A DNA stretch of 64,000 nucleotides from Siphonodentalium dalli (Eukaryota > Mollusca > Scaphopoda > Gadilida > Siphonodentaliidae): positions 136,727,954 to 136,791,953 of the forward strand of contig CP136064.1 in the NCBI GenBank assembly GCA_032622095.1, written 5' to 3'. The translations under genes were made by a program, and so were the position numbers. Positions 1 through 12,722 of the stretch are shown here, piece after piece; within the stretch, counting starts at the first letter, position 1, and every line of letters begins with the position of its first letter. The notes below the pieces were generated by a model. It was not told the DNA's origin, made no database searches, and saw only the letters and a list, made by a program, of their open reading frames with translations.

Positions 1-2968
1 AAAAATTGTCCCAGCACAATATGTGCCTTTAAATATTTCCAAGAAACTGGTAAAAAAGTATGCGATGGCATTGTAGGGTCCGCTCTCCCTTGTCCTGGAT
101 TGAGAGCATGGACGCGTGCGTGTAATTTTTTTTTTTCTCCTTTGTTAATTATTCTATGTTCTCAATATAAAAAATAATAATAAAGCACAACGCAGCAATA
201 AGAACCGAGACTCCATTACTCGGCTGATGGCTAAGGATAGGTAATGTTTATTGTCATTCTGTTTTTTTTTGTTCTTCGTACCATATATCTTGCTTGGAAG
301 ATTAAACATAGCTATCTATACCCTGCTGCTGTCAATAAAAAAATACAAAAACATTTACAAATAGCAGCACACATGTTGATCTAACAGGTTGATCTAACTT
401 TCTTAAAAACTTTCTTAAAATCGGAAGCGGCAATGTATAAGAGAGAGAGAGAAAAATAAATTCACCTTGAAAATGAGATTGCTCGGACTGAATTTTAAAA
501 TATTTATTAAATTTGTAATTTCACAAAAATTATCAGAAATTCCATTTTACATAACTGATGATATGGTTAGTGAATCTAAATTTTAATTGTCCGCCCCCCC
601 CAAACATATATTTTGCAACAACTAATTTAGAGTTTATCCTCGCAGTAAACAGTGTTGAAATTAAAAAGAGAAACACCCCCCATTTTTCACCCATAATTTA
701 CAGAACAGTATATGTTTCTCAAGCCAAAGGTTGAACAAGTTCCTAACTGTCACAATTTAAACATGTGCATGCTTGAAATATAACATTTTCGACCATAATC
801 CATTATTGGGAGGGGCTGGTTCTTGAAAGCTTCAAATAATTAAGGGAATTATTTGAATGAATCAGCCGGGATATCTGGGCAAAAATGTACAATGTAATGT
901 TTTACTTAAATATTCCAAAGTTGTCAGCGGACACAAATTACATGGTGTGTACGATCAATATAAAACGCCAAAATACACGATATTTACAGAGATTACATGC
1001 ATGTGTGTATCCACCCTTATTCCTGAGCCATGAAATCCTTGATATGTTAACGACGCACTCAAGTAAACTCCGCTAGCAAGAATGCTTGAAATTCTAAGAA
1101 ACCATGCAGTCATATCACTTCTGATAATTTCACATTATTCAACATTTTGGTAATCCGAAGAATAACTCGCACAAAGTCTTCAAAACAAAACATGGAGACC
1201 TAGAATATGGAAGACCTAAACTATGGTCTTCCATATTATTTTCCAACGCATGCATTAGCGCACTGCCACACATAATAATACAACTGCCAATGAATGAATG
1301 AATGAATGAATGGCGCTTTAATCTCACACGTTTTTACATGGAACACGAGCGATGGGTTAACTATTTACACTATTTACACATATAGAACATTGTATAAATG
1401 TTCACAATAAACAAGGAACATGTGACACATTGAAGTAAACAAACATGCAGCATTAACACACACTAAACATATAAAACACATATAAAACACACACAATAGA
1501 GCCACAAACAAACACTATTTACATTTATTACGTATTTTATTCATCGTTCATAATTGTGCCCATTTTATTAGATTTTTTCAACCCGAGTTTTATAAAGATC
1601 GCCAAATATTGGGACAATACTGACCCATATCTATTGCAAACATAATTTGTACGACAAAAGTTATATCGGGAGATCCCATATTTTGACAGGGGGTATTAAA
1701 GAACGACAGCTTCAATAGGCCGAATACCATCCGCCGCTAACTTTTCGGCCATGTATATGTGCCGCATATAAGTGTATAGGACAGAACAACATTTGGCCTA
1801 TGTTGAACAGGATATGCATGCTAATGGCATTAGTTTTTCTAATTTAAAACTTTCACAACTTTTGACCGAATTTATTAATGGACTGCGCTCAATTTTCTTA
1901 TTTGAAACGTTGAAGGGACTCGTGGCCTTCTGGTGGAGGTGTTCATGTGGGATTTTGTGGAGGTCTGCAGAACAACTATCGTCAATTGGACATGGACGGT
2001 GGCAGACTGTCTTTGTCTTGTTTTTATTGTTGTTTGGCTCTCTGGTGGTGGGCCCCTGTGTCGGAGCAGTCGTCGCTCGTGTACATGTAGACATTACTGT
2101 TATAGTAGTATTAGTTCAATAAAATGCGAAAGTTATAGTGATATTAGTTCAATAAAATACCAAAGTTAAATTAAAACCCGACGGTAAAAGCGTTGATCTT
2201 TGTCAAAACATGAAAAATATTCCGAAAACAATTATCAGAGGTTGCTGCTCGATTAGTGACTTTTGCTGACAAATCACAGTGACTGTGGTCTCCAAGACGG
2301 GGATTGGGCGCGCGGGGTTTTATTGTTGGAGGACAAACGGTAGGGGCATGGTTTACTTATTTCTCTATGTTCTTCTCAGTTAATTTTTTTATTCTCTTTT
2401 TTTTCTGCAGATCTTTGTTTAGTTATTGTTTAGTTTTTATTGTTGTAAGCATTTACCCGCCGTGGGCGCCATGGGTCCCTTAATTAACTCTTTGGGAGTA
2501 TTCATTAAACGTTATATACAGGAACGTATTTAACGTCAACGTCATAGCAATAATTATTAACAAATTCGAGTCAAAAGCGTCCAACAATTCATTCAAATTG
2601 ATGTGTATTTTCTGTTTATGTGTGCAATCATGATCTATTGCACTTATACATTGGGACAAATCAAAATATCTCCTATACAATTCATTTATAAATCATATGA
2701 TTATTTGAAGTTATGTTTCATAAAAATGACACCTATATATGTCGTTCCACTCGCGGACCGTACGGCGACATATATGTTGTTCTACTCACCAAAGGGTAAA
2801 AGATTTTAAGTTGCCCTGAAATATATTTTCGTCGACATGTGGTAGTGTCCAATTTCTGTCGTATATCGCAACTCACGCGTCTCCCGGAATAAACTCCCAA
2901 TCCGGGCTAGGTCTTCACGTAAGACGCACGAAATCATATATATTTCTCCATATATATTATAGACACGG
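1..2968. other. AT-rich intergenic DNA without recognisable gene
   Basis: No ORF here has recognisable domain content; the longest (1772-2122, plus strand) is 116 codons of low-complexity hydrophobic sequence. Visible structures are minor: C-rich tracts at about 594-601 and 676-681, a TGAA microsatellite at 1291-1311, a short direct repeat around the motif TTAGTTCAATAAAAT at about 2109-2160, and a small inverted repeat (ATATATGTCG with CGACATATAT) near 2735-2775. Unannotated exons cannot be excluded. Confidence 0.5.
1291..1311. repeat. (TGAA)n microsatellite
   Basis: About five perfect TGAA units in a row. Confidence 0.9.

Positions 2969-3004
<36 letters not shown>
2969..3004. repeat. (TA)n microsatellite at the edge of the 820-bp array
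   Basis: A run of TA dinucleotides directly precedes the first unit of the 820-bp tandem array. TA-rich stretches recur inside every unit, so this may be the degraded left edge of the array. Confidence 0.85.
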
Positions 3005-3006
<2 letters not shown>

Positions 3007-6000
3007 GTATATACTGGTCAGTTGGGGTACCGGCTGTATATATATATATATTTCTGGCAGTTGGGGTACCGATTTCTAAAGGAGCCTCTCTTTGGAATTG
3101 TTTCAGGATGATGACCCCGAAATGAGTGTATCATGTTTACTAGACCCCAAGGCACTTGTAATACAGGAATAAAACGAAAGCACACACTCCTTCATATATA
3201 TACAGAGATGGTACCGCAACTGCCGGTACCCCCAACTGCCGGTACCCCAACTGCCAAAACTGCCACCTATATAGACCCCAAGGCACTTGTAATACAGGAA
3301 TAAAACGAAAGCACACACTCCTTCATATATATACAGAGATGGTACCCCAACTGCCAAAACTGCCACCTATATAGTGGTCAGTTGGGGTACCGGATATATA
3401 TATATTTATATATATCTAGGCGGCAGTTGGGGTACCGTTTTCTCAACAAGACAAATATCCCGTAAATCTATATCGCTGGTGTAACATAACATCCCTACTG
3501 CACATGGGACATGTTCTTGGTCTAGATCGTTCCTATTACGAGTTGGGGTGGCTATGTGGGTCTCTGTATCCATGGCAACCAGCTGTTATATTCCGTAAAT
3601 GACTGTTTTAAGTTGTATTTTGGGTCCAATTTGTTAGTAATTGTGGAAAAAAACACATATATAGCGAACAAGTTCCACCATTTAGCGTTAAATTACGCAA
3701 TTATTTGTTGTGGTTACTGAATAACGCGTGATTGAGCTCTCCGATATGGTGACTGTGATTAATTTTGTCAAATTTGACCATTTTTTGCCATTCATGGCCA
3801 CCAACATAATGTATATGCACCATTTCCGATTGGAAACAGGTTGCACCATTCTACTAAATATATCAGCTTGTAATTGTGCTATCTCTACTATCTAGGTATT
3901 TTCGCAATAGCCCCACTTCCATTTTTCAGTTAATTATGAATATATATATTGAACCTATATACTGGTCAGTTGGGGTACCGGCTGTATATATATATATATA
4001 TTTGGCAGCTGCGGTACTGATTTCTAAAGGAGCCTCTCTTTGGAATTCTTTGAGGATGATGACCCCGACATGAATCTATCATGTCTACTAGACCCCAAGG
4101 AACTTGTAATACAGGAATAAAACGAAAGCACACACTCCTTCATATATATACAGAGATGGTACCCCAACAGCCAAAACTGCCACCTATATAGTGGTCAGTT
4201 GGGGTACCGGATATATATATATTTATATATATCTAGGCGGCAGTTGGGGTACCGTTTTCTCAACAAGACAAATATCCCGTAAATCTATATCGCTGGTGTA
4301 ACATAACATCCCTTCTGCACATGGGACATGTTCTTGGACTAGATCGTTCCTATTACGAGTTGGGGTGGCTATGTGGGTCTCTGTGTCCATGGCAACCAGC
4401 TGTTATATTCCGTAAATGACTGTTTTAAGTTGTATTTTGGGTCCAATTTGTTAGTAATTCTGGAAAAAAACCACATATATAGCCAACAAGTTCCACCATT
4501 TAGCGTTAAATTACGCAATTATTTGTTGTGGTTACTGAATAACGCGTGATTGAGCTCTCCGATATGGTGACCGTGATTAATTTTGTCAAATTTGACCATT
4601 TTTTGCCATTCATGGCCACCAACATATTTGATATGCACCATTTCCGATTGGAAACAGGTTGCACCATTCTACTAAATATATCAGCTTGTAATTGTGCTAT
4701 CTCCACTATCTAGATATTTTCGCAATAGCCCCACTTCCATTTTTCAGTTAATTATGAATATATATATTGAACCTATATACTGGTCAGTTGGGGTACCTGC
4801 TTTATATATATATATATATATATGGCAGTTGCGGTACTGATTTCTAAAGGAGCCTCTCTTTGGAATTCTTTGATGCTGATGACCCCGACATAAATCTATC
4901 ATGTCTACTAGACCCCAAGGAACTTGTAATACAGGAATAAAACGAAAGCACACACTCCTTCATATATATACAGAGATGGTACCCCAACAGCCAAAACTAC
5001 CACCTATATAGTGGTCAGTTGGGGTACCGGATATATATATATTTATATATATCCAGGCGGCAGTTGGGGTACCGTTTTCTCAACAAGACAAATATCCCGT
5101 AAATCTATATCGCTGTGTAACATAACATCCCTTCTGCACATGGGACATGTTCTTGGTCTAGATCGTTCCTATTACGAGTTGGGGTGGCTATGTGGGTCTC
5201 TGTATCCATGGCAACCAGCTGTTATATACCGTAAATGACTGTTTTAAGTTGTATTTTGGGTCCAATTTGTCAGTAATTGTGGAAAAAAACACATATATAG
5301 CCAACAAGTTCCACCATTTAGCGTTAAATTACGCAATTATTTGTTGTGGTTACTGCATAACGCGTGATTGAGCTCTCCGATATGGTGACCGTGATTAATT
5401 TTGTCAAATTTGACCATTTTTTGCCATTCATGGCCACCAACATAATGTATATGCACCATTTCCGATTGGAAACAGGTTGCACCATTCTACTAAATATATC
5501 AGCTTGTAATTGTGCTATCTCCACTATCTAGATATTTTCGCAATAGCCCCACTTCCATTTTTCAGTTAATTATGAATATATATATTGAACCTATATACTG
5601 GTCAGTTGGGGTACCGGCTGTATATATATATATATATATTTGGCAGTTGCGGTACTGATTTCTAAAGGAGCCTCTCCTTGGAATTCTTTGAGGATGATGA
5701 CCCCGACATGAATCTATCATGTCTACTAGACCCCAAGGACCTTGTAATACAGGAATAAAACGAAAGCACACACTCCTTCATATATATACAGAGATGGTAC
5801 CCCAACAGCCAAAACTGCCACCTATATAGTGGTCAGTTGGGGTACCGGATATATATATATTTATATATATCCAGGCGGCAGTTGGGGTACCGTTTTCTCA
5901 ACAAGACAAATATCCCGTAAATCTATATCGCTGGTGTAACATAACATCCCTTCTGCACATGGGACATGTTCTTGGTCTAGATCGTTCCTATTACGAGTTG

Positions 6001-7880
6001 GGGTGGCTATGTGGGTCTCTGTATCCATGGCAACCAGCTGTTATATACCGTAAATGACTGTTTTAAGTTGTATTTTGGGTCCAATTTGTCAGTAATTCTG
6101 GAAAAAAACACATATATAGCCAACAAGTTCCACCATTTAGCGTTAAATTACGCAATTATTTGTTGTGGTTACTGAATAATGCGTGATTGAGCTCTCCGAT
6201 ATGGTGACCGTGATTAATTTTGTCAAATTTGACCATTTTTTGCCATTCATAGCCACCAACATAATGTATATGCACCATTTCCGATTGGAAACAGGTTGCA
6301 CCATTCTACTAAATATATCAGCTTGTAATTGTGCTATCTCCACTATCTAGATATTTTCGCAATAGCCCCACTTCCATTTTTCAGTTAATTATGAATATAT
6401 ATATTGAACCTATATACTGGTCAGTTGGGGGTACCGGCTGTATATATATATATATATATATTTGGCAGTTGCGGTACTGATTTCTAAAGGAGCCTCTCCT
6501 TGGAATTCTTTGAGGATGATGACCCCGACATGAATCTATCATGTCTACTAGACCCCAAGGAACTTGTAATACAGGAATAAAACGAAAGCACACACTCCTT
6601 CATATATATACAGAGATGGTACCCCCAACAGCCAAAACTGCCACCTATATAGTGGTCAGTTGGGGTACCGGATATATATATATTTATATATATCCAGGCG
6701 GCAGTTGGGGTACCGTTTTCTCAACAAGACAAATATCCCGTAAATCTATATCGCTGGTGTAACATAACATCCCTTCTGCACATGGGACATGTTCTTGGTC
6801 TAGATCGTTCCTATTACGAGTTGGGGTGGCTATGTGGGTCTCTGTATCCATGGCAACCAGCTGTTATATACCGTAAATGACTGTTTTAAGTTGTATTTTG
6901 GGTCCAATTTGTCAGTAATTCTGGAAAAAAACACATATATAGCCAACAAGTTCCACCATTTAGCGTTAAATTACGCAATTATTTGTTGTGGTTACTGAAT
7001 AATGCGTGATTGAGCTCTCCGATATGGTGACCGTGATTAATTTTGTCAAATTTGACCATTTTTTGCCATTCATAGCCACCAACATAATGTATATGCACCA
7101 TTTCCGATTGGAAACAGGTTGCACCATTCTACTAAATATATCAGCTTGTAATTGTGCTATCTCCACTATCTAGATATTTTCGCAATAGCCCCACTTCCAT
7201 TTTTCAGTTAATTATGAATATATATATTGAACCTATATACTGGTCAGTTGGGGGTACCGGCTGTATATATATATATATATATATTTGGCAGTTGCGGTAC
7301 TGATTTCTAAAGGAGCCTCTCCTTGGAATTCTTTGAGGATGATGACCCCGACATGAATCTATCATGTCTACTAGACCCCAAGGAACTTGTAATACAGGAA
7401 TAAAACGAAAGCACACACTCCTTCATATATATACAGAGATGGTACCCCAACAGCCAAAACTGCCACCTATATAGTGGTCAGTTGGGGTACCGGATATATA
7501 TATATTTATATATATCCAGGCGGCAGTTGGGGTACCGTTTTCTCAACAAGACAAATATCCCGTAAATCTATATCGCTGGTGTAACATAACATCCCTTCTG
7601 CACATGGGACATGTTCTTGGTCTAGATCGTTCCTATTACGAGTTGGGGTGGCTATGTGGGTCTCTGTATCCATGGCAACCAGCTGTTATATACCGTAAAT
7701 GACTGTTTTAAGTTGTATTTTGGGTCCAATTTGTCAGTAATTCTGGAAAAAAAACACATATATAGCCAACAAGTTCCACCATTTAGCGTTAAATTACGCA
7801 ATTATTTGTTGTGGTTACTGAATAACGCGTGATTGAGCTCTCCGATATGGTGACCGTGATTAATTTTGTCAAATTTGATC
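3005..7880. repeat. Satellite-like tandem array, ~820-bp unit, about six copies
   Basis: The anchor CTGGTCAGTTGGGGTACC recurs at about 3014, 3961, 4781, 5598, 6417 (extra G) and 7240, giving spacings of about 947, 820, 817, 819 and 823 bp. The first unit is longer because a ~131-bp segment containing GACCCCAAGGCACTTGTAAT is duplicated (3143 and 3274). The last unit breaks off near 7880, inside the segment after GTCAAATTTGA. Each unit contains several GGTACC motifs in inverted orientation (GGTACCCCAAC facing GTTGGGGTACC) and a TA-rich palindrome, so each can form hairpins. The units starting near 5598 and 6417 appear nearly identical, which suggests recent homogenisation. A 66-codon minus-strand ORF recurs in the units (for example 4506-4706 and 6966-7166), but I see no sign that it is a real gene. 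Confidence 0.93.
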
Positions 7881-9359
7881 ACTTTTTAACGGACCATAGG
7901 ACTCTCGAAATCCTCGGAATATCACACTTCAAGCTACCTCAACTTTATGGAGCGGAAATACTGTTTCAACCGGGTGGGGGTGGGGTCGAATTTTTTTTAC
8001 ATGACAGTAGGCTGAAAAAAACTTTATTTTCCGGCTCTTGTGTACCCACGTACCACACCCCCCCCCCCCTATTTGAAGGAAAAAATATTTTTTTCAATTT
8101 CATGGAAACCCACCACCTTTTTACTTCCAAATCTGTATATGTAGTGTCACACCATTTAAGCTTGATGGCCAGTATTACAGTTACCATATTTCCGTTTCTG
8201 GTTCTTCTAACTTATTCCGACATCGAGAAAAACCACATGAAAAAATGAATGAAACATAAATTTCAGTCTGAGATAAGAATTCGTATAAAGCTACACCCAG
8301 TATTTAATTGTCCAGTTTGTTTTTGTAGACTAATTGATGCATGTCAGTATTGACTTGTAAACAAGTTATATGAACATTTTCCCAAATTTCCACTGATTTT
8401 CAGTAATCACTTGGAAACTGTATCAAAATTAACAGTGATTTAACACTGGATGTTGCTTTAAATAGGATTCAATAATTTCTGGCATGATGATATTTCCATG
8501 TTTTTTCCTCTAATTATGTCTGTCTGATCAGGTATAATGAGTAAATAATAATGCTATAAATGAATAGCTTTTTTCATGTGCTACATAACTGTCCATTTCC
8601 ATCTGGAACCAGTAGCATTGGTACATGGCAATGTGATCGGATGTAAAAGGCGAATTCCTGAGAGTTGGTTCATAATATGGATTTCTGAGAAGCATCATGC
8701 CTATATCCATGCCACTACCCCCTAAGCACTGCCCTAAGTGTCATACACGCCTATACAATGATGCTGAACATTTTGAGGCAATTACATTGCAGAAATGTTG
8801 TAAGAGGAAACAATTGTGACCACTTGGGAAAAAGTTACTTTTTTCGCGGCCTACCCACCCACCCGGCCTACTGTATGGAAAAAAGGTGAATGACCCCCCC
8901 CCCCCCCGATTTCAACCATAGCAATTTCGCCGTCAGAGAATCAGTTTCGTGACGCCGCCTAATGTGTGTCCAGCTTCATCTTCTGACGTTAAATCCTTCC
9001 AGACTTATTTTCTGAAACTCGATCTGCTGTGACGTCATTTTTTCATTTCCGCGACGCCGTGAATGTAAAATCTTTCCAGAGATTCATTTTCTGATTTTGT
9101 GGCACTCGATCAGTTGTGACGTCATTTTAACGCTGTCCTCTTTGTGTGACAGCGTCACGTACTAAGGTCATGAAGAATGCAAATTCATCACATTGTAATT
9201 GTTACTTTCTCAGATTGGACAAAAATCCAATTGTATCGTGCGCCGTTTTTGGGGTTTTATGCCGCTGTGTTAATTAATATGTGTGTTTGTCGACATGTCA
9301 CTGTTTACGTGCTTTCTGGGTTCAAAGTAATTTACGAAAGCATGGATTTCTGAACACAG
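7881..9359. other. Intergenic DNA with poly(C) tracts and a short duplication
   Basis: No supportable gene. Long C runs occur near 8057-8068 and 8896-8908. Between about 8990 and 9145 a ~105-bp segment is imperfectly duplicated: both copies contain CTTCCAGA, then a TTTTCTGA segment, then CTCGATC followed by TGTGACGTCATTTT. Confidence 0.5.
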
Positions 9360-10160
9360 GCATAGACGTGGCGACAGGGTGGGGGTTGGGGGAGGCGGTG
9401 TCTCACCCCCCCCCCAACTTTGGTCAAAATTGTCAACAGTTGGAAATTTCATACCTGCCAAAACAGTATATAGTTGGACATTTCACACCAATAGGTTGAA
9501 AATGTTCTTGTAGTTTGATTTTCAAACAATTTATTGGGGGGGAATTAATTGTTTTTGGACCAATATTTGCATATTTTCCTATTTTAGGTCAAACTTTTGG
9601 ACTGAAATGGTCATCAGTTGGAAATTTTCCAACCTTAGGGGTGGGGGTGACATGTTGGAAATTTCCAACACTTGAAAAGCTTGTGTCCTGGTCTCTCCCC
9701 CGTCGCCAGTCAGAACTGCTAGTTAATTTGAGAAAACTATATTGTCATACATTTGGTCAACATTGTCATTGGAATTGTCATCAGTTGGAAATTTTCCAAC
9801 CTAAGTCAGGTTTGAAATTTCCAATTCTAGGAAGCCTTGAGGCTAGTCTAGATGCTAGGATTTTGCGATTTTCTTGTTCAGATTAAAAAAATTTCGCACA
9901 CCGGGGGTCCGCGCCGAACCATGGTCGTCCCGGTGTGTCGTTGTCCCTTCCCCGTTGCCAATAAAAAACTGGTAATTAGTTTAGGAAAACAATATTTTAC
10001 TACATTTGGTCAAACCTGTGGACTGAAATGGTCATCAGTTGGAGAATTTGCCATGGTCAGCCCGATGTGTCCTGGTCTCTTGTCCGTAGCCGTGTGCATT
10101 TGTCTGGAGTTAGACCACTAGATGTTAGGATTTATGCAATTTTCAGGTTAGAGAATATCT
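9360..10160. repeat. Degenerate tandem repeat with GTCATCAGTTGGAAATTTTCC core
   Basis: The core GGTCATCAGTTGGAAATTTT or a close variant appears near 9430, 9608, 9780 and 10030, usually preceded by a TTTGGTCAA motif. A second landmark (TAGATGCTAGGATTTTGC at about 9849, TAGATGTTAGGATTTATGC at about 10120) indicates a larger period of ~265 bp. A related sequence lies in inverted orientation at about 55.7 kb. Apparent ORFs across this region follow the repeat and are not credible genes. Confidence 0.65.
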
Positions 10161-10396
10161 TAATGTTCTCATACCGGGAATATAGAATATAGAACCATGG
10201 TTTATGAATATCTAGGATATATTAGGTCCATATGAGTACTGAGGTGCAAGGGGGGGGGGGGGGTGTAAATGGAATTATGCAAGACTTGTGTGTTGTGTGG
10301 TCTGCTTCTGATTCAAGAGGGAATTGCAGTTGGAAACTCACCAAGGTGGACACCCCCCCCCGAACGGAGACACTCTAGCCACGTCCCTAAATACAG

Positions 10397-11180
10397 GTCC
10401 CAGTACAAGAATTGACCCACCCCAATAGTACTTAATCCTATAGAATTAAGTACTGTTGGGGTGGGGTAAATATTTGTTTCTATATTAGGTGCAGTAAATT
10501 TAATCCAACCTTCTGTGTTATAAACTTATGGCACCTCGTCGTTTATACGGGGGGGGGGGGGGGGGTACAGATGGAAATATAGAAACGATTCCAACCAAAA
10601 TTGTTTTAGTACAGTGCATTTTAATACATGTATGATCAGGGGGGGGGGGGGTCAGGAAAAAAGTTTCGGATACAATGTGGAAATTTTGTGTTTTTCCGTT
10701 TTGGGGACCCACCACCCCGGGAGCGTAAGTTTTTTCCACCCAGGACACCCACCCCCAAAATTGATGAAAATCTTATAAATTCTAGTAAATAATGTGTTGT
10801 TGGCAGGGTAAGGGTCTCTCATTGTGTCTGCACTGGAACTGAGAGAACACTGATCACGTACACCCACAAAAAATAAACAAACAAAGCACATGGCTGAAAA
10901 ATATGCCAACAAAAACCAGTGTCAAAACCTTTAAAAACCCAAAGATTTATGGTTATAAAGGTAATATACCCACTTTAACAGAATAGTTGTGTCCCTTATT
11001 AGCAATAGGTTAAAATATGTGCATGTGTAAAGTAAAAACACCATCAATTTGATTAAATAAACACAGTTCCAGTCCTCTCCATGTGGGAAATCACTGGTGA
11101 GCAATGGGGGGGGGGTGCTCCCCTTAAAATAATTCTAGGCGAGTGGCGAGTAGCTTTCCTACAAATATACTGTCGATGCG
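10397..11180 (+). repeat. Left arm of a 2.3-kb inverted-repeat element
   Basis: This ~784-bp arm matches the reverse complement of about 11899-12677 along its length, with scattered mismatches and different poly(G/C) lengths. Its outer end contains a near-palindrome centred on CCTATAG (AGTACTTAATCC facing AATTAAGTACT), flanked by CCACCCCAA and TTGGGGTGGGG. Its inner end is CCTACAAATATACTGTCGA near 11160. No terminal CG-type or TSD signature is clear. Confidence 0.9.
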
Positions 11181-11898
11181 ACCTAAATATAGAAAATTTC
11201 GAATAAAGAAAAAGAGATAAGGAGACAAGTCACATTCGTAATGGTTTTCTGTTCTGAAAAGTGAATACGTCGACAAAATAAACATGACATTTGGAGGACT
11301 TGTGAATTTGAATTCTTTATATACATCCCGGAAATCCATAAATTGATGAGTTAACCATATTTTCCCAAACTTATTTAACAAAATTCACCAATTTCCCCCT
11401 TTCTGTTATTATGTTGTTTATATGAAGGGTCTGTGTAGTTTATACCCACACAAAAAAATGATGATGCAAATCATGCAATTAATTCCGTGTTTGGTATTTT
11501 TTCTCACATGCATGCACTACATGAACTATTAAGAGAGTTTTGTTTATGGTTATCAATAATTGCGCTTAAGTGCAATTGAAATAACAGTTATTTTTTAACG
11601 TGCTTAAGTGCAATTGAATTACATTTGTATACAACTAATTGCGCTTAAGCGCAATTAATCGTAATTAAAAACATCATGTGAGGGCTCTATATTTAATTTT
11701 TTTGTCCCTTTTAACAGTTGAAACCATGGGGTGGGTCCGGTTTTGGTCGAGGAACAAAATTGCAATAAAAAAAATCCATTCTCATCTTTTCTCATAGTTT
11801 ATCATGGCTTTTTAAACTTAATAAGAGACCTGCAGCCCCCCCGTACCCTCTCAGGCCTTCGGGAGATGCCTTTGGCATCTTCTGATGGGATACTACTC
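11181..11898. other. Spacer of the 2.3-kb inverted repeat, with small palindromes
   Basis: The ~718-bp loop between the arms is single copy in this window. Around 11560-11663 three related palindromes occur, built on AATTGCGCTTAAGCGCAATT (one perfect copy at about 11638-11657 and two imperfect copies). No coding sequence is recognised. Confidence 0.6.
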
Positions 11899-12677
11899 GC
11901 CTCGACAGTATATTTGTAGGAGAGCTATACTCGCCACTCGCCTAGAATTATTTTAAGGGGAGCACCCCCCCCATTGCTCACCAGTGATTTCCCACATGGA
12001 GAGGACTGGAACTGTGTTTATTTAATCAAATTGATGGTGTTTTTACTTTACACATGCACATATTTCAACCTATTGCTAATAAGGGACACAACTATTCTGT
12101 TAAAGTGGGTATTTTACCTTTATAACCATAAATCTTTGGGTTTTTAAAGGTTTTGACACTGGTTTTTGTTGGCATATTTTTCAGCCATGTGCTTTGTTTG
12201 TTTATTTTTTGTGGGTGTACGTGATCAGTGTTCTCTCAGTTCCAGTGCAGACACAATGAGAGACCCTTACCCAACCAACAACACATTATTTACTAGAATT
12301 TACAAGATTTTCATCAATTTTGGGGGTGGGTGTCCCAGACCTGGGTGGAAAAAACTTACGCTCCCGGGGTGGTGGGTCCCCAAAACGGAAAAACACAAAA
12401 TTTCCACATTGTATCCGAAACTTTTTTCCTGACCCCCCCCCTGATCATACATGTATTAAAATGCACTGTACTAAAACAATTTTGGTTGGAATCGTTTCTA
12501 TATTTCCATCTGTACCCACCCCCCGTATAAACAACGAGGTACCATAAGTTTATAACACAGAAGGTTGGATTAAATTTACTGCACCTAATATAGAAACAAA
12601 TATTTACCACACCCCAACAGTACTTAATTCTATAGGATTAAGTACTATTGGGGTGGGTCAATTCTTGTACTGGGGAC
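11899..12677 (-). repeat. Right arm of the 2.3-kb inverted-repeat element
   Basis: Reverse complement of 10397-11180. It ends at the outer hairpin GGATTAAGTACTATTGGGG and the sequence CTTGTACTGGGGAC. The same ~85-codon reading frame exists in both arms (minus strand 10652-10912, plus strand 12166-12432), which follows from the duplication; its translation shows no known domain. Confidence 0.9.
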
Positions 12678-12722
12678 CCGTCGAGGACTATGTTATTTGA
12701 TCTCCGGCTATCAATTTGAAAA

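Noticed and set aside
4506-4706. 66-codon minus-strand ORF repeated in the 820-bp units
   Set aside because: It recurs only because the unit is repeated; changes between units do not look like protein selection, and there is no domain or start context.
7829-8248. 139-codon ORF after the satellite array
   Set aside because: It runs through G and C homopolymers and the tail of a satellite unit; no domain is visible.
9515-9886. 123-codon ORF in the 9.4-10.1 kb repeats
   Set aside because: The frame follows degenerate tandem repeats and has no recognisable protein features.
10652-10912. ~86-codon ORF present in both arms of the 2.3-kb inverted repeat
   Set aside because: Shared because the arms are duplicated; it crosses poly(G/C) tracts and has no domain match that I recognise.
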